This document shows positions 1 to 8,393 of a stretch of DNA of 30,400 nucleotides, in pieces; the first letter of the stretch is position 1; each line of letters opens with the position of its first letter. The DNA is taken from NCBI GenBank assembly GCA_036558305.1, contig DATBFX010000360.1, positions 1 to 30,400 of the forward strand, given 5' to 3'. The position numbers and the translations under genes were made by a program. Below the pieces are notes generated by a model. It was not told the DNA's origin, did no database searches, and saw only the letters and a program-made list of their open reading frames with translations. Origin of the DNA: DATBFX01 sp036558305 (GTDB lineage Bacteria; Chloroflexota; Chloroflexia; Thermomicrobiales; UBA6265).

Positions 1-113
1 TCGACGTCGTAGAGACCGACCTCGAAGCCGGCCGCGGCGAACTCCTGGGCGATGCCGTGGCCCATGATGCCGGCGCCGATGACGGCGATGCGACGGATGG
101 CCGTGGTCTCCAC
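1..113 (-). CDS. 3-hydroxyacyl-CoA dehydrogenase family protein, NAD-binding N-terminus (partial)
   Basis: Only the first 37 codons are present; the gene leaves the window at its left edge. The start is a GTG at 113, with an AAGGAG ribosome site nine bases upstream (about 123-128). The peptide reads through IRRIAVIGAGIMGHGIAQ, a Rossmann beta-alpha-beta with the GxGxMG dinucleotide signature, followed by EFAAAGFEVGLYDV. This is the pattern of 3-hydroxybutyryl-CoA or 3-hydroxyacyl-CoA dehydrogenases, which oxidise 3-hydroxyacyl-CoA with NAD in the cytoplasm. Other 6-phosphogluconate-dehydrogenase-like or 3-hydroxyisobutyrate dehydrogenase families share the motif, so the substrate is uncertain. 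The gene is divergent from the membrane protein gene at 317. Confidence 0.75.
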   Translation of the reverse strand, partial: METTAIRRIAVIGAGIMGHGIAQEFAAAGFEVGLYDV

Positions 114-200
114 GAAGCGTGACTCCTTTCTTCCTGCGATACCGACCCGGCATCTCCGCGCCGCCGCGATTGGGGCGTGGGGACCGGTACGGGCGGGCGT

Positions 201-218
201 AGAATACGTGCGTATCCT
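201..218. promoter_or_regulatory. Small inverted repeat in the divergent region
   Basis: The 203-base gap between the divergent genes holds ATACG-TG-CGTAT (204-215). Two -10-like hexamers overlap it on the plus strand, TAGAAT (200-205) and TATCCT (213-218), but neither has a convincing -35. It could be an operator or part of a divergent promoter. The call is weak. Confidence 0.25.
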
Positions 219-316
219 AGCGAACGGCCGCGGCGCTCGTGGGATGCGGCAACCGCCGGCGGCATCACAGGGCAGCGCCGGACTCGGCCGGGCCGCTCCG
301 CCTCAGGATCGATGGG

Positions 317-1075
317 ATGAGTGTGGACGGCGACGATCGCGGATCGACGGCGAGCAAGCTGAGCGAGGCATCCGAACATCGAACGCTCTCCGGAACAATC
401 CGGCAACTGGTGCGGGATCGGTCCGCCCGGATCGGCGGCGTGGGTGGGCTCGGGCGTTGGTTGCGCACCGCGACCGGTGCGGTCAGTGCGGCCGTCTCCT
501 TGATCGTCGGCATCCTGACCGTCGTTTTCCTCCTCTGGCCGGCCCTCCGACCGGAGAGCGGTCCCTCCACCTTCGGCGCGACCCTGAGCGACCCGCGTTT
601 TGAGCAGGGCGTCACCCTGGCCGATGTCTACGATCGCCGGGGAACGTCGCCGCCTGCGACCTACTCACAGGCCCAACTCGCGACGGCGGGAACCCTGGTC
701 GGTTTCGTCGTCGTCATCGAGGGATTCGAGGGCAAGACGTGCCGGCTCACCTGGTCTCTCTTCGATGCCGAGACGCACGCCCGGGTGGCCGACGAAACGT
801 TCCTCGATCAGTTGGGCTGGCCGGACGGCACGTTCACACCCGCCGCGGTGCACGACCAGGCGAGCGGCGAGGTCTGGGTCCGCCGTCCGGAACGAGCGGG
901 CTCCTACTTCGTTCGTCTCGAACTCTTCGATCCGAACGGTCAGCTCCTCACCTCGCTCGATAGTGAGCCGTATGAGGTCGCCCGCTCGACATCCCCGGGG
1001 GATCCGGTGCCCGGCGGGTTGCCGACACCGCCCGGTCGCTCGTCGTCCGGCCTTACCCCTGGAGGAGTGTCGTGA
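317..1075 (+). CDS. Membrane-anchored protein of unknown function
   Basis: A 252-residue protein that I do not recognise as a named family. I chose ATG 317 because the in-frame sequence upstream is low-complexity and an AGGA lies at 305-308; an ATG at 243 is also in frame. Residues 1-50 are polar, one hydrophobic segment follows (about 54-76, AAVSLIVGILTVVFLLW), and the rest is an outside-facing domain of about 140 residues. That domain looks beta-rich, with DPRFEQGVTLADVY and SYFVRLELFDPNGQLL, which resembles an Ig-like or C2-like fold. The tail is Pro/Ser rich. The stop overlaps the start of the next gene (TGATG), so the two are probably translated together. Confidence 0.7.
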   Translation: MSVDGDDRGSTASKLSEASEHRTLSGTIRQLVRDRSARIGGVGGLGRWLRTATGAVSAAVSLIVGILTVVFLLWPALRPESGPSTFGATLSDPRFEQGVTLADVYDRRGTSPPATYSQAQLATAGTLVGFVVVIEGFEGKTCRLTWSLFDAETHARVADETFLDQLGWPDGTFTPAAVHDQASGEVWVRRPERAGSYFVRLELFDPNGQLLTSLDSEPYEVARSTSPGDPVPGGLPTPPGRSSSGLTPGGVS

Positions 1076-2358
1076 TGCGGTCCAACGGCGTCCGGGTCTT
1101 GCTCGTGGTCGCGCTTGGCACGACGCTCCTGGCACCGGGATTCGGTGCTGCCGAACAGGCGGAGTTGCCGCCGGAGCTGGCCGAGGTGGCGACGAGCGGC
1201 GTGACAATCGATCTCCTCGCCGCGGCGCCGCTCCCCGCGTTCGAGCGTGCATACGCCCTCACACTCGAACGCTTGACTCCCGCGCCGGCCCCCGACCAGA
1301 TCGTCGCCACGCTCGGTCCCGAACTCTGGTACGTCGAAGGCGGCACGCTCGTCCTGACCGACGAGACCGGGGCGGCGCGGACGTATCAGGCGGGCGAGCA
1401 GGCGGTGATCCCGGACGCGGCCAGCTATACCTACCGCATCGAGGGGAGCGACTGTCCGTCCGTCCTCCGCCTGGCGTTGACGACCGTCTTAGCGATGCAG
1501 GTAGGCAGCGAAACCCCGGGGCCGGCGCTCGGTGTCGAGGCGGCGCGATGCCCCGCCGCCGGGATGCTGTTCGAAAGCGGATACGAGTTGGTGATCCCCG
1601 CCGCGCCGTCGTTTGCCTTCATCGCGCGGATGACCTTTCCGGTCGAGGAGATGCCGGTCGAGCGCACATTCTCCGGTCCCGTCGGTTACGCCCCGGAGGC
1701 GGGTTCCCTCGCGGTCACCGTCGCCTCGTCGACGAGCCTGCTCCTCTCGGCGGGGAGTTCGGTCGTCGTCAACGGGAATGAGCCACACCGCGCCAGCGGT
1801 CGCGGTGGTGAACCGGCGACGGCTCTCGTGGCCGGGCTGGTTGCCGCCGGCGAGACCGCGCCGCCGACCCCGACCGTCGCGACCGGCGTCCAGGGATCGA
1901 CGTATCGCAGTCCCACCTTTGGCTACTCGCTCAGTTGGGACGACACCTGGAGCGTCGTGACCGAATCGTCGGCCGACGGCAGCGATCTGCTGCAACTCAA
2001 CAACGGCGTCAGCGACGTCTATTTCCGATCCTACGGCGACTACACCGGCGATCCCGCCGCCTGCGTCGCCTCCATCGCCGAGCAACTGCCGGCCAACGCC
2101 GGCTGGTCGAATGTCGAACCGATGCGCACTGCCGGGGGCGATCCGATCGCGGGCGGTGACGCCGGGCGCGCCTATGCCGTCTACACCTTCGGCTACGCGG
2201 CCGGCGGAACGACGACCGATTACGCCGAATACCTGGAGTGCCGGGCGATCGTGCCCGGCCAATCCGTGCTTGTCGTCACCCAGATCGCTCCCCTTGCTTC
2301 CTATCCGGATCAGGTCGAGCCGATGCGCACGCTGCTCGACCGTCTGATGATGCCGTAG
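1075..2358 (+). CDS. Exported cupin-like protein with C-terminal PsbP-like domain
   Basis: A 427-residue protein. The start is ATG 1075 (GTG 1072 is possible) behind GGAGGAG at 1061-1067. A Sec signal peptide is clear: VRVLLVVALGTTLLAPGFGA, with cleavage near residue 25. Residues about 80-140 look like a cupin barrel (ELWYVEGGTLVLTDETG, then YQAGEQAVIPDAASYTYRI). A second, weaker barrel-like stretch follows (about 165-245). The C-terminal part from STYRSPTFGYSLSWDDTWSV to the end resembles PsbP/MOG1-like exported domains. No metal-binding histidine set is evident in the cupin, so a catalytic role is unlikely. It forms a coupled pair with the membrane protein at 317 and may act with it at the cell surface. 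Confidence 0.7.
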   Translation: MRSNGVRVLLVVALGTTLLAPGFGAAEQAELPPELAEVATSGVTIDLLAAAPLPAFERAYALTLERLTPAPAPDQIVATLGPELWYVEGGTLVLTDETGAARTYQAGEQAVIPDAASYTYRIEGSDCPSVLRLALTTVLAMQVGSETPGPALGVEAARCPAAGMLFESGYELVIPAAPSFAFIARMTFPVEEMPVERTFSGPVGYAPEAGSLAVTVASSTSLLLSAGSSVVVNGNEPHRASGRGGEPATALVAGLVAAGETAPPTPTVATGVQGSTYRSPTFGYSLSWDDTWSVVTESSADGSDLLQLNNGVSDVYFRSYGDYTGDPAACVASIAEQLPANAGWSNVEPMRTAGGDPIAGGDAGRAYAVYTFGYAAGGTTTDYAEYLECRAIVPGQSVLVVTQIAPLASYPDQVEPMRTLLDRLMMP

Positions 2359-2412
2359 ACCGCGTCGGGTATCGGCCCGAGGCGTCGCCCGTTAGCCGAG
2401 GAGTTGCGCGAC

Positions 2413-3731
2413 GTGGCCACATCCCACACGCTCACCGAGCTCCCCTCGCTCGACGATGCGGCGGTGCGGGCGTTCCGGACGAAGCTGCGTGGCAGGCTGT
2501 TGCGACCGGCTGATCCCGGCTACGACGAGGCGCGGCGGGTTTGGAACGGGATGGTCGATCGGTACCCGGCGCTGATCGCGAGGTGTGCGGGCGCGGCCGA
2601 CGTCGTCGCCGCGGTGCGGTTTGCTCGCGCGCACGATCTCGCAGTGTCGGTGAAGGGGGGCGGGCACGGTGTTGCCGGGAAGGCGGTCTGCGACGGCGGT
2701 CTGATGATCGATTGCTCGCCGATGCGGGGGATCGTGGTCAATCCCGTTCGCCGCACGGTCAGGGCCGGGGGCGGCGTCACCTGGGGCGTGTTCGATCGGG
2801 CGACGCAAGCGCACGGGCTGGCGACGACCGGTGGGGTGATCCCTTCGACGGGGATCGCGGGGTTGACGCTCGGCGGCGGGATCGGGTTCCTGATGCGCCA
2901 CTACGGACTGAGCTGCGACAACCTGATCGGGGCCAAGGTCGTTACCGCAGATGGGGAGATGCTGAACGCGGACGAGGCGGAGCATGCCGACCTCTTTTGG
3001 GGGCTCCGCGGCGGCGGCGGCAACTTCGGGGTCGTCACGTCGTTCACCTACCGGTTGCATCCGGTCGGGCCGACCGTGCTGGGCGGGGCGATCGCCTATC
3101 CGCTCGCCGACGCGCGGGCGGTTGCCCGCCGCTATCGCGCCTTCACGGCGACGGCACCGGACGAGGTGACGACGTATCTGAACTTCGGGAGCGATCCCGA
3201 CGGGGAACCGGTCGTCTCCCTGGTGGTCTGCTACGGCGGACCGCCGGAAGGTGGGGAGAAGGTGGTTGCGCCGCTCCGTGCGGGCGGGCAATCGATCGCC
3301 GATACGGTGCGGTGGCGGCCGTATCTGGAGATGCAATCGAGGCGATGATCGACCGCTTTGCCGCCGCGCCGTCGCTGTCGTTGCATCTAAACTCGGAGCA
3401 CCTCGGCGGGGCGGTGGGGCGGGTCGAGGCGGGAGCGACGGCGTTTGGCGATCGGTCGGCGGCGTAGACGTTGATCGTGACCGGTTCGTGGGTCGATCCT
3501 GGGGAGTCGGCGCGCAACATCCGCTGGATTCGCGAAACGTGGGAGGCGATGCGGCCGCACGCGAAGGCGTCGGTCTACGTCAACTACACGGACAGCGGGG
3601 ACGAGGGGCGAACGGCAGCGGTCTACGGGACGAACTACGCGCGATTGGCGGCGTTGGAGGCGACGTACGACCCGGACAACGTGTTCCGGGGCAACCAGAA
3701 TATCCTACCGGCGCGTCCGGTTGTGGTGTGA
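2413..3731 (+). pseudogene. Berberine-bridge-type FAD-linked oxidase, broken by deletion/frameshift and a stop
   Basis: GTG 2413 follows GAGGAG (2398-2403). The first 312 codons read as an FAD_binding_4 protein: VSVKGGGHGVAGKAVCDGG with the histidine that binds FAD covalently, GLTLGGGIGFLMRHYGLSCD with the second (Cys) flavin anchor, and LFWGLRGGGGNFGVVTSF. The frame ends at 3346-3348 just after YLEMQS. The family resumes in another reading frame with IEAMIDRFAAAPS (from about 3336) and meets a TAG at 3465-3467. It then continues as LIVTGSWVDPGESARNIRW and the berberine-bridge C-terminus YGTNYARLAALEATYDPDN, ending at 3731. Compared with family members, about 25-30 residues are missing between EMQS and EAMID. 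An intact member would oxidise an alcohol, sugar or alkaloid-like substrate. This copy is almost certainly inactive. Confidence 0.85.
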
Positions 3732-4179
3732 GGCCGGTCTGGTCGACCCCGACGAGAAGGACGAACTCCTGCGCCCCGCCCTCCGTTGGGCGAATACGGC
3801 GGGCCCTGCCAGGGCATTGGCCGACCGGCGAAGGTCGGCAAGGAAGAGTTGGCGGGGCTGCTGGCCGCGGTCGAGGCGGCGGTGGCAAAGGACAAAGTGG
3901 CCGAGGCGACACGGTTCGGCCACTTCGTCGATGAGTGGCAGCATGCCTTCTCCGATCTCCCGGGATGATCACCGAACGGGTCGCCGATAGCCACATCGGC
4001 GACCCGATTCCGCGGCTGGTCCTGCGGTTGATGACCGTATCGCCCGGTTCAGGGAGCAGTCTCCGCGCATCGCGGTGCTGCCGTTCGAGGGCGACGCCAT
4101 CGCGCTCAACCCGCATCTCTTGAGCGACGGCGACGTCCAACGCGTCGTGCCGGGAATGCGCCGAGCGGTCAGCACCTGA
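3732..4179 (+). pseudogene. 3' remnant of a SelA-like PLP-dependent enzyme
   Basis: No open frame covers this stretch, but pieces in successive frames join into the C-terminus of the aminotransferase-V-fold family that includes selenocysteine synthase SelA-like proteins and D-glucosaminate-6-phosphate ammonia-lyase. The pieces are DPDEKDELLRPALRW (3750-3794), EYGGPCQGIGRPAKVGKEEL to FSDLPG (about 3790-3965), MITERVADSHIGDPIPRLVL (about 3965-4030), and DRIARFREQSPRIAVLPFEG to VVPGMRRAVST with TGA at 4177-4179. The reading frame changes three times (1 to 0 to 2 to 1). The N-terminal PLP-lysine domain is absent. It abuts the decayed FAD oxidase, so both seem to belong to one degrading segment. 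Confidence 0.75.
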
Positions 4180-4309
4180 TTTGGGCCGGCGCACCCGCGG
4201 TCATCCAGCCAGCACATGCACGGGTCATATCCGTCGCGCGAAGGATCGAGGCGGAGCGCGGGGAGACCTGCGTGTCCGCCTCGACGAGCGGCGACCGGCG
4301 CCTGAAGTA

Positions 4310-5098
4310 TTAGCACATCGACCCGCAACAGGCCGAGACGCACTGTCCTTTGCATGCGGAGAATTTGCTGTTGCATTCGTCATCGTAGTTGTCTCGGCAC
4401 CAATGGCACCCGATCGTTTTCCACGACCAGCACATGCCGATGTCGTCGAGTTCACCGACCGCCTCGCCGTTGAGACTGCCCTGGTAACAGGTGACGCAAC
4501 CATCGGGGCAGTCGTCGATGAAGAGGGAGGCGGCACCGAACGCGGCGTGGACCTCGCCAGGCGCCTTCGGTTCTTCTTGGAAGGTGGCGCCCAGCTTCTC
4601 GTAGTCGGTCAGCACCTTCGCCTGGTAGGTCGCGGTGTGCGTCGCCTCGTCGTACGCGGGCGCGGTCAGTTCCATGACGACGACATCGGTGTCGCCTGGG
4701 CCGGCTTCCAGCACGAGCGCCGCGTTCGGCGGGTTGTCCGTGCCAAACGGCATCCCCTGGAAGAAGGCCGGCGTCGATACCCCGCCAACCACCCGCGCCG
4801 GGCGGTCGGAGAAGAAAACCGTCTGGCCGAGGTCCTTGTTGAGGGTCAGCGTGAAGTTGTCGGTGCTGTCCGCCTGTGGGGTGAAGCTGCCGGAATGGAA
4901 GCTCTGAACGAAGAGGAACTCGGACTTCGCGTTTCCCTTCGGCGCCGGCGTCGCCTTTTGGGCCACCGCGCGGTGGAATCCTGCGGCGCTCGCGAGGGCG
5001 ACCGCTCCTCCGGCGCCGAGCCGGTAAAGCGCGGCGCGCCGTCCCGCGCGACGCTCGGCGAATAGCCTGGCAACGGCATCGAAACGATCGCCATCCAT
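4310..5098 (-). CDS. Exported Cys-rich protein, FSDRP/NPPNA family, paralogue 1
   Basis: 262 residues; ATG 5098 sits behind AAAGGAG. The N-terminus MDGDRFDAVARLFAERR leads into a twin-arginine-like signal (GRRAALYRLGAGGAVALASA, ending near AVAQ). The central domain has FLFVQSFHSGSFTPQ, TVFFSDRPARVVGG, NPPNAALVLEAG, VVVMELTAPAYDEATHTATY and FGAASLFIDDCPDG. A tail of about 55 residues has many cysteines (CHWCRDNYDDEC, CKGQCVSACCGSMC). It is likely folded with disulphides outside the membrane. I know of no function for the family; its FSDRP...NPPNA...LFID core resembles uncharacterised secreted proteins. It is the last of four tandem paralogues. Confidence 0.8.
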   Translation of the reverse strand: MDGDRFDAVARLFAERRAGRRAALYRLGAGGAVALASAAGFHRAVAQKATPAPKGNAKSEFLFVQSFHSGSFTPQADSTDNFTLTLNKDLGQTVFFSDRPARVVGGVSTPAFFQGMPFGTDNPPNAALVLEAGPGDTDVVVMELTAPAYDEATHTATYQAKVLTDYEKLGATFQEEPKAPGEVHAAFGAASLFIDDCPDGCVTCYQGSLNGEAVGELDDIGMCWSWKTIGCHWCRDNYDDECNSKFSACKGQCVSACCGSMC

Positions 5099-5156
5099 GC
5101 GGCGCTCCTTTCCGGATCTCGCGAGTCACCGGGATGCGCAAGGGCCGTGGCGTTCG

Positions 5157-5537
5157 TCACCCCGGTTCTTCGAGGAGGTGGTGGTCCCCGGCCGACCAGG
5201 CCGGGCAGGTGGTCACCACGACGCGGGCCGGCCCCGGACCCCGGCTCCGCGCCTTGTGGGCGACGCCGATCGGGATCTCCAGCGAGTCGCCGACCTCGAG
5301 CAGGTGCTCGTCGCCGTCGAGTTCCACGACCAGTGGCGGCCCCTCGACGTGGACGTAGGTCTCCCGCGTGCGGTGGTGAACGTGCCGCATCGACTCGACG
5401 ATGTCGGCGTAGGCCACGCCCCACGGCAGATTCGGCACGTGGTTGGTCGCCTCGTAGAGGACCTCCCGCGGGTCGTCCTCGGAGGGCAGAACCTTCTTGC
5501 GCCGGTACAGCGACGGGTCGAGCAGGGTCAGCGTCAC
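5157..5537 (-). CDS. Small single-domain cupin
   Basis: 126 residues from GTG 5537, which lies two bases after the stop of the paralogue upstream, with a GAGGGA site. Coupled translation is likely. Cupin motif 1 is HVHHRTRETYVHVEG, giving the HxH...E metal ligands. Motif 2 is GDSLEIPIGVAHKARS with the fourth ligand, so a metal-binding barrel is expected, unlike the exported cupin at 1075. No signal peptide is seen, so it should be cytoplasmic. The opening LLDPSLYRRKKVLPSEDDPREVLYE resembles cupins of unknown role that may bind a small ligand or isomerise a sugar. Its position inside a family of secreted proteins is unexplained. Confidence 0.8.
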   Translation of the reverse strand: MTLTLLDPSLYRRKKVLPSEDDPREVLYEATNHVPNLPWGVAYADIVESMRHVHHRTRETYVHVEGPPLVVELDGDEHLLEVGDSLEIPIGVAHKARSRGPGPARVVVTTCPAWSAGDHHLLEEPG

Positions 5538-5539
5538 GG

Positions 5540-6379
5540 CTATCCCTCGTGGCTCGTGCACTGGTCTTCGTATTCTTCGGTGGTTTTGGCGACGCACTCG
5601 CCATCGGCGCAGTCGGCGACGGATTCGGTGCAGTAGTCGCCGGGGCTGCCGCTGCACAGATTGCAGGAGAGGGTCCAATAACTCCAGCAGGTGCCGACGT
5701 GGCCGACCGATCCGGTCGGGAGGCAGGCGAGCCACTCATCGGGGCGAAAGCAGAAGATCGTCGTGTCCGGGCAGTCGTCGATGAAGAGGGAGGCGGCGCC
5801 GAATTGGGGGTGCAGCGTTGCCGCGGTCTTCGGCTGCTCCTGGAAGGTGACGCCGAGTTTTTCGTAGTCCGACAGGAGCGTCGCCTCGTAGGTGGCGGTG
5901 CGGGTTGCCTCGTCGTAGGCCGGGCTCGTCAGTTCCATCACCACCACGTCGTTGTCACCGGGACCGGCCTCGAGCACGAGCGCGGCGTTGGGCGGGTTGT
6001 CGGCGCCAAACGGGAAGTTCTGCAGGAACCTACCCGTCGGGACCGCCCCGAACTGCCGCTCCGGGCGGTCGGAGAAGTAGACCGTTTGACCAAGACCCTC
6101 GGTCAGCGTCAGGGTGTAGGTGTCGGCTGCGCCGGGCTTGGGGGCCAACGCGCCGCCCTGGAAGCTTTGGACGAAGAGGTGGCTGACCGGTTTGTCGCCC
6201 TCGGCGACGGCGGTTGCCACGATCGGGGTGGCGTCGTCCTGGGCGGCGATCCGCCCGCCGCTCGCCACCGCGGCGACGGCCGCGACCAGACCGCCGCCGC
6301 CGGAAGCCAACGCGACACGCCGGGAATAGCGGCGCCGGGCAAGCATTTTCGCGATCGCGTCGAAGCGACGAGCTTCCAT
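5540..6379 (-). CDS. Exported Cys-rich protein, FSDRP/NPPNA family, paralogue 2
   Basis: 279 residues; ATG 6379 with GAAGGAG upstream is preferred over the earlier in-frame ATG at 6412 because the family N-terminus (MEARRFDAIAKMLARRR) begins here. The signal is YSRRVALASGGGGLVAAVAAVASGG. The core motifs are LFVQSFQGGALAPKPG, TVYFSDRPERQFGA, NPPNAALVLEAGPGDNDVVV and FGAASLFIDDCPD. The Cys-rich tail includes CWSYWTLSCNLCSG, DYCTESVADCADGEC and DQC. It is closest to paralogue 1 (shared ALVLEAGPGD and YEKLG.TFQE), which suggests a recent duplication with the cupin gene left between the two. Confidence 0.8.
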   Translation of the reverse strand: MEARRFDAIAKMLARRRYSRRVALASGGGGLVAAVAAVASGGRIAAQDDATPIVATAVAEGDKPVSHLFVQSFQGGALAPKPGAADTYTLTLTEGLGQTVYFSDRPERQFGAVPTGRFLQNFPFGADNPPNAALVLEAGPGDNDVVVMELTSPAYDEATRTATYEATLLSDYEKLGVTFQEQPKTAATLHPQFGAASLFIDDCPDTTIFCFRPDEWLACLPTGSVGHVGTCWSYWTLSCNLCSGSPGDYCTESVADCADGECVAKTTEEYEDQCTSHEG

Positions 6380-6450
6380 CGTGGCGACTCCTTCGGTCTC
6401 CTGCTTGTGCACCCGTTGCTCAGGGATGGCGACCCGGTCGATCTAGACCG

Positions 6451-7308
6451 TCACCAACAAGGTTGGATGACGACGTCAGCGCACCTGCCGTTGCAGGCCG
6501 CGACTTCCTGGTTGCAGCGGCTCACCCAGTAATCAAAGTCACCGTTTTCGCACGGACTGCAGCACGTATCGCCGAACTGCCAACAAAAGCCCATCGGGCC
6601 GATGACGCCGGCTCTCGGTTCCTCAAGTTGCCATCCATTTTCGGGCGGCAGAAGGCACTCGACGTGCCCGTCCGAGCAGTCGTCGATGAAGAGGTTGGCT
6701 GACCCGAACCCCCCGGCCAGTGTGGCGTGCCCCTGTTGCCGAGCCAGGTAGGCCAATCCCTCCCCCCGGTAGTGGTCCAGGATCCGCACGTCGTAGGTGA
6801 GCTTTGTCGTCGGTGGGTCGCCGAAGGCCTGGGCGTAGACCGGACTGAAAAGCTCCACAACAACAACGTCCTCGCCCCCGTCGGTGTTGGCGATCATCGC
6901 GGCATTCGGGGGATTCTCCGGGCTGAAGTTGAGCCCAGCCAAGAACCGTGCCGTAGGAATGGCACCGACGATACGCTGCGGCCGGTCGGAGAAGTAGGCT
7001 GTCTGGTCCGACCCGTTGTTGAGCGTCAGGACGAAAATGTCCTTCTCGCCCGGTTTGGGCACCAGCGTGCCGTCCTCGAAGGTCTGGACGAAGAGAAACT
7101 CGGTCTTCTCCTCGTTCGCCGCGCCGGGACTCGCGGCCGGGGTTGCCCCTTGAGCAGTGGGTGTCGCATCCTGGGCGGAGCGACCCGATCGGAGACCAAG
7201 CCCGCCGATTGTCGCGGCGAGACCGATTCCGCCCGTTCGGAGGGTGGCGCGACGGGTGACGCATGGTCCCAAACGACGGGTCAGCGAGTCGAACCGGTTG
7301 GCATTCAC
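6451..7308 (-). CDS. Exported Cys-rich protein, FSDRP/NPPNA family, paralogue 3
   Basis: 285 residues from GTG 7308, preceded by GGGAGG. A longer in-frame extension to 7461 exists but runs into the neighbouring gene and lacks family similarity. The N-terminus is VNANRFDSLTRRLGPC, with the Tat-like signal VTRRATLRTGGIGLAATIGG. The core is FLFVQTFEDGTLVPKPG, TAYFSDRPQRIVGA, NPPNAAMIANTDGGEDVVVV and FGSANLFIDDCSDG. The tail is Cys-rich: CWQFGDTCCSPCENG, RCNQEVAACNGRCADVV and QPCW. It pairs best with paralogue 4, sharing GFGDPPTT.LTYDVR-like text and GEGLAYLARQQG. Confidence 0.8.
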   Translation of the reverse strand: MNANRFDSLTRRLGPCVTRRATLRTGGIGLAATIGGLGLRSGRSAQDATPTAQGATPAASPGAANEEKTEFLFVQTFEDGTLVPKPGEKDIFVLTLNNGSDQTAYFSDRPQRIVGAIPTARFLAGLNFSPENPPNAAMIANTDGGEDVVVVELFSPVYAQAFGDPPTTKLTYDVRILDHYRGEGLAYLARQQGHATLAGGFGSANLFIDDCSDGHVECLLPPENGWQLEEPRAGVIGPMGFCWQFGDTCCSPCENGDFDYWVSRCNQEVAACNGRCADVVIQPCW

Positions 7309-7352
7309 GGTGCGGCCTCCCTTGCTGCTGGTCTGGACGAGCGCCGCGACGC

Positions 7353-8180
7353 TCAACCTACGCAAAAGATCTTGTTGGATTCGAACGCTGTGCAGTTTCC
7401 GTGGCACTTCGTCGGGTAGGTGGAATTGCAGACCTCGCCGTAGTCCCAGCACTCCCCGCAACTCAGACTGCTCGCATGCCAGCAGGTGCCCATTGGACCG
7501 ATGATGCCGTAGTTGGCCAGGTAGTTGTCGGCGTTCACACAGCAGAAATCCTTGTCGGGGCAGTCGTCGATGAAGAGGCTGGTCGGCCCGAACTGTTCGG
7601 CCAACGGACCATTCCCTTGTTGCTGGGCCAGGTGGGCGAGTCCCTCTCCCGTGTAGCCGTCCAGCAGCCGGACATCGTAGGTCAGTGTTGTCACCGGCGG
7701 GTCGCCGAAGCCCCGGCTCAATTGGGGGTTGGAGAGTTCCAGGATGTGGATGTCCTCGGTTCCACCGGTCCGCGTGGCGAGCGCGGCGTTCGGCGGATTG
7801 CCGGGGGTAAAGCCGAGTGCCTCCAGGAAGCGGTCGGTCGAGATCGTGCCGACGACCCGTTCCGGGCGGTCGGAGAAGTAGACTGTCTCGGCGTGCGGAC
7901 CGCTCAGGGTCAGCTCGAAGACTCCGTCCTGGCCGGGTTTGGGCAGCAGCGTGCCGCTATGAAAGAACTGGACGAAGAGAAACGCGGCGCGCGCTCCCGA
8001 CTTACCGGTCGGGGTGGCGACCGGAGTTGCGTCTTGCGCGGCGGCGGCCTGCCGGTTGAGACCCGGCTCGCCGATCAGGGCCGCGGTCAGACCGGCGCTT
8101 CCCGACCATAGTGCGGTGCGCCGGGAGAGGCGACGTTGCGCGAAGACCTTCGCCAGCCCGTCGAAGCGCTGGGAATCCAC
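7353..8180 (-). CDS. Exported Cys-rich protein, FSDRP/NPPNA family, paralogue 4
   Basis: 275 residues from GTG 8180 with GGAAGGAG upstream; the in-frame extension to 8273 lacks the family signature. The N-terminus is VDSQRFDGLAKVFAQRR, then LSRRTALWSGSAGLTAALIG and a cleavage region near AAAAQDA. The core shows FLFVQFFHSGTLLPKPG, TVYFSDRPERVVGT, NPPNAALATRTGGTEDIHI and FGPTSLFIDDCPDKD. The tail is Cys-rich (CCVNADNYL, CGECWDYGEVC, KCHGNC, FCVG). It is the first gene of the tandem set, so any promoter should lie in 8181-8340. I see no clear hexamers there. Confidence 0.8.
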   Translation of the reverse strand: MDSQRFDGLAKVFAQRRLSRRTALWSGSAGLTAALIGEPGLNRQAAAAQDATPVATPTGKSGARAAFLFVQFFHSGTLLPKPGQDGVFELTLSGPHAETVYFSDRPERVVGTISTDRFLEALGFTPGNPPNAALATRTGGTEDIHILELSNPQLSRGFGDPPVTTLTYDVRLLDGYTGEGLAHLAQQQGNGPLAEQFGPTSLFIDDCPDKDFCCVNADNYLANYGIIGPMGTCWHASSLSCGECWDYGEVCNSTYPTKCHGNCTAFESNKIFCVG

Positions 8181-8340
8181 CGTGGCGGCTCCTTCCGCGA
8201 TCCGTTCGACCGACGAGCGCGTGCGCCATCTGGGCCGCGCATCGACGCCGTCAACGGCGTCCTCCGGCGACATCCAGTTTCTGCCGATCTGGTGGAAAAG
8301 GCGTCAGTAATAACGAACGATTTGCGGTCGCGGACGTGTC

Positions 8341-8375
8341 CATCCGGGCTACGTAGTTGTTACGTAGCCCGGATG
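8341..8375. terminator. Perfect hairpin between the LuxR-type regulator and the paralogue cluster
   Basis: The arms CATCCGGGCTACGTA and TACGTAGCCCGGATG are exact complements around the loop GTTGT: 15 bp, 5-base loop. It lies 18 bases after the stop of the regulator gene (minus strand) and upstream of the secreted-protein cluster. It lacks a T tract, so it may be a factor-assisted terminator, an RNA stabiliser or a dispersed palindromic repeat. Confidence 0.55.
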
Positions 8376-8393
8376 CGCCAGGACCGCCGGGAA

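Noticed and set aside
52..603. A plus-strand open frame over the start of the dehydrogenase gene and the membrane protein
   Set aside because: It is Arg/Gly/Pro-rich with no motif and conflicts with both better-supported genes.
7309..7461. A 51-codon extension of paralogue 3 upstream of GTG 7308
   Set aside because: It overlaps the end of paralogue 4, has no family similarity, and a good ribosome site precedes 7308.
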